A stretch of 16,287 nucleotides of DNA, taken from NCBI GenBank assembly GCA_964597685.1, contig CAZQZC010000055.1, positions 1-16,287 of the forward strand. The letters run 5' to 3'. A program made the translations under genes and the position numbers. The DNA comes from JBCBTJ01 sp964597685. Lineage in GTDB: Bacteria; Pseudomonadota; Alphaproteobacteria; Caulobacterales; Hyphomonadaceae. A model generated the notes under the pieces. The model saw nothing but the letters and a program-made list of their open reading frames with translations. It searched no databases and had not been told where the DNA came from. Numbering within the stretch: the stretch's first letter is position 1; each line of letters opens with the position of its first letter. Below, one piece after another: positions 15,408 to 16,287 of this stretch.

Positions 15408-15734
15408 TCAGCCGTGCTTCGCGCCCCAGTCGCGCATGGCGCCGATGACACCTCTCATTTCGCGCCCCTTGTCGGTCAGCAGGTATTCGGCCCGCGGCGG
15501 ATGCGTTTCGTAAAGGCGCCGCGCTACAATTCCTGAATCCTCAAGCATCTTCAAGCGGTTCGATAGAACAGTCGGCGTGATGCCGTCGATCGCATCTTGA
15601 AGGTCCTGGAAGCGTCGGGCGCTATGGTCCAGCAATTCGCGTAAAATCTGCGCAGTCCAGCGCGAACCGATGATCGCTGCGGTCCGCGTGATTGGACAGA
15701 GAGGCAGGTTTTTGTCGCTCACCGTCAAGCGCAT
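15408..15734 (-). CDS. HxlR family winged-helix transcriptional regulator
   Basis: 108 residues, typical HxlR length. Features: CPITRTAAIIGSRWTAQILREL (13-34) with the family's common N-terminal cysteine C13, FQDLQDAIDGITPTVLSNRLKMLEDSG (42-68) as the recognition helices, and ARRLYETHPPRAEYLLTDKG (71-90) as the wing. HxlR proteins bind as dimers, and several sense electrophiles or oxidants through the N-terminal cysteine. The gene diverges from the MAPEG gene across 71 bases and is followed by the esterase eight bases later, so it is probably the autoregulated controller of both. Confidence 0.95.
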   Translation of the reverse strand: MRLTVSDKNLPLCPITRTAAIIGSRWTAQILRELLDHSARRFQDLQDAIDGITPTVLSNRLKMLEDSGIVARRLYETHPPRAEYLLTDKGREMRGVIGAMRDWGAKHG

Positions 15735-15747
15735 ATCGCATTCACTT

Positions 15748-15785
15748 GGTATTGACTATACACTCTGAAAAACACAGTCACTACC
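15748..15785. promoter_or_regulatory. inverted repeat, candidate HxlR operator
   Basis: GGTATTGACT at 15748-15757 is repeated in inverted form as AGTCACTACC at 15776-15785: nine of ten positions match, with 18 bases between arms. It fills the middle of the 71-base gap between the divergent hxlR and MAPEG genes, where a family regulator would be expected to bind. On the minus strand TATAGT, close to a -10 box, falls at the edge of the hxlR-side arm. The MAPEG ATG has GGAGG five bases upstream. Confidence 0.6.
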
Positions 15786-15805
15786 ATATATAGATGGAGG
15801 TATGA

Positions 15806-16210
15806 ATGACGATTGAATTGCTGGCGTTGGTCGGGGTCTGCGCCGTGTTGATGGCTCTCTTGGCTGTGCAAGGCCTATGGACGCCATTTACCTATGGCTT
15901 CGGCTACGGGCTCGGCGCACGCGACGAACCGAAACCCCGGTCGGTGTTTGCGGCGCGGGTCGATCGCGCCGTCGCCAATCATATTGAAGGATTGGTGATG
16001 TTTGCGCCGTTGGTTGTCGTTGCCGCCATCGCCGGGGTGTCGACGCCGCTTACGGCCTGGGGCGCGATTCTCTACTTCGCGGCACGGATTGCGTTCGCGG
16101 CTTTCTACATTGCTGGGGTGCCGGTGCTCCGCTCTGTCGCCTGGGGCGTTGGCGCAGGGGGGCTTTTGGCGATCTTCTGGGAATTGGGCTCGGCGGCGCT
16201 CACGCGCTAG
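15806..16210 (+). CDS. MAPEG family membrane protein
   Basis: 134 residues. The start (ATG 15806) follows GGAGG by five bases; an ATG at 15802 is out of frame. Four hydrophobic segments lie at about 4-25, 62-78, 82-101 and 108-130. The diagnostic block is RVDRAVANHIEGLVMFAPLV at 51-70, the helix-2 region that in MAPEG proteins carries the Arg/Asn/Glu residues used for glutathione binding. MAPEG proteins conjugate or isomerise lipophilic substrates, often with glutathione. Many bacterial members have no known substrate. Divergent regulation by HxlR fits a detoxification or electrophile-response role, by inference. Confidence 0.93.
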   Translation: MTIELLALVGVCAVLMALLAVQGLWTPFTYGFGYGLGARDEPKPRSVFAARVDRAVANHIEGLVMFAPLVVVAAIAGVSTPLTAWGAILYFAARIAFAAFYIAGVPVLRSVAWGVGAGGLLAIFWELGSAALTR

Positions 16211-16268
16211 AGCCCTTTCATCCGAATTTGAGTCGGCTGATGGCCTCTCGCGTTCGTGCTGGCAAGGA

Positions 16269-16287
16269 GCATCCCGCAGGGCGATGC
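16269..16287. repeat. hairpin at the window edge, possibly the start of a longer element
   Basis: GCATCCC (16269-16275) can pair with GGG and GATGC (16279-16281, 16283-16287) with a one-base bulge and a GCA loop. It lies 58 bases after the MAPEG stop and has no U-run inside the window. It may be part of a terminator or a repeat that continues outside. Confidence 0.3.

Noticed and set aside
15787..15792. TATATA as a -10 box for the MAPEG gene
   Set aside because: Transcription from it would start about at the ribosome site and remove it from the messenger; no convincing -35 box matches.
1..16287. Prophage or integrated element suggested by the RusA gene
   Set aside because: No integrase, capsid, terminase, attachment site or tRNA is seen, and the flanking genes are housekeeping.

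Overview
The window looks like chromosomal DNA from a GC-rich alphaproteobacterium. A Caulobacterales/Hyphomonadales-like lineage would fit, but this is inferred from gene content (mltA-smr, hisF-hisE, fumC next to DUF4169, hemH), base composition and GTG/TTG starts; no rRNA or marker gene settles it. Genes are tightly packed, with no gene-free stretch over 300 bases. I see no tRNA, rRNA, CRISPR array, insertion sequence or prophage.

Layout. 1-612 (+): the end of mltA, then an Smr-domain gene. 609-1723 (-): hisE and hisF, the last two genes of a typical alphaproteobacterial his cluster, here without their usual neighbours. 1890-3080 (+): an orphan six-helix membrane protein and a small gene that appears split by a one-base frameshift. 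3093-7593 (-): a DUF3833 lipoprotein, a GT2 polyprenyl-phosphate-type glycosyltransferase overlapping a large GT-C-like membrane protein, and an Old Yellow Enzyme oxidoreductase. 7739-9593 (+): a lipoprotein with a TPR-like tail and a divergent Tag-like DNA glycosylase. 9580-12332 (-): a probable fumC-GNAT-GNAT-DUF4169-small membrane protein operon, with fumC broken by an in-frame amber codon. 12483-14467 (+): hemH, a PH-like membrane protein and a RusA-family resolvase in one tight operon. 14464-15734 (-): an HxlR regulator and a lipoprotein esterase, divergent from a MAPEG-family membrane protein (15806-16210, +). A clear inverted repeat lies in that divergent gap.

How the genes work together. 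Most are housekeeping: histidine synthesis, cell-wall turnover, TCA cycle, haem synthesis and DNA repair. Two sets look like functional modules. The GT2/GT-C pair probably makes a lipid-linked sugar and transfers it outside the inner membrane. The HxlR-esterase/MAPEG locus looks like a small stress- or electrophile-responsive unit under one operator. The strongest oddities are the amber codon in fumC, the frame-split small gene with a hairpin over its ribosome site, the Tag-like protein lacking the known zinc and base-contacting residues, and a 39-residue membrane protein. I do not see a convincing wholly new system.
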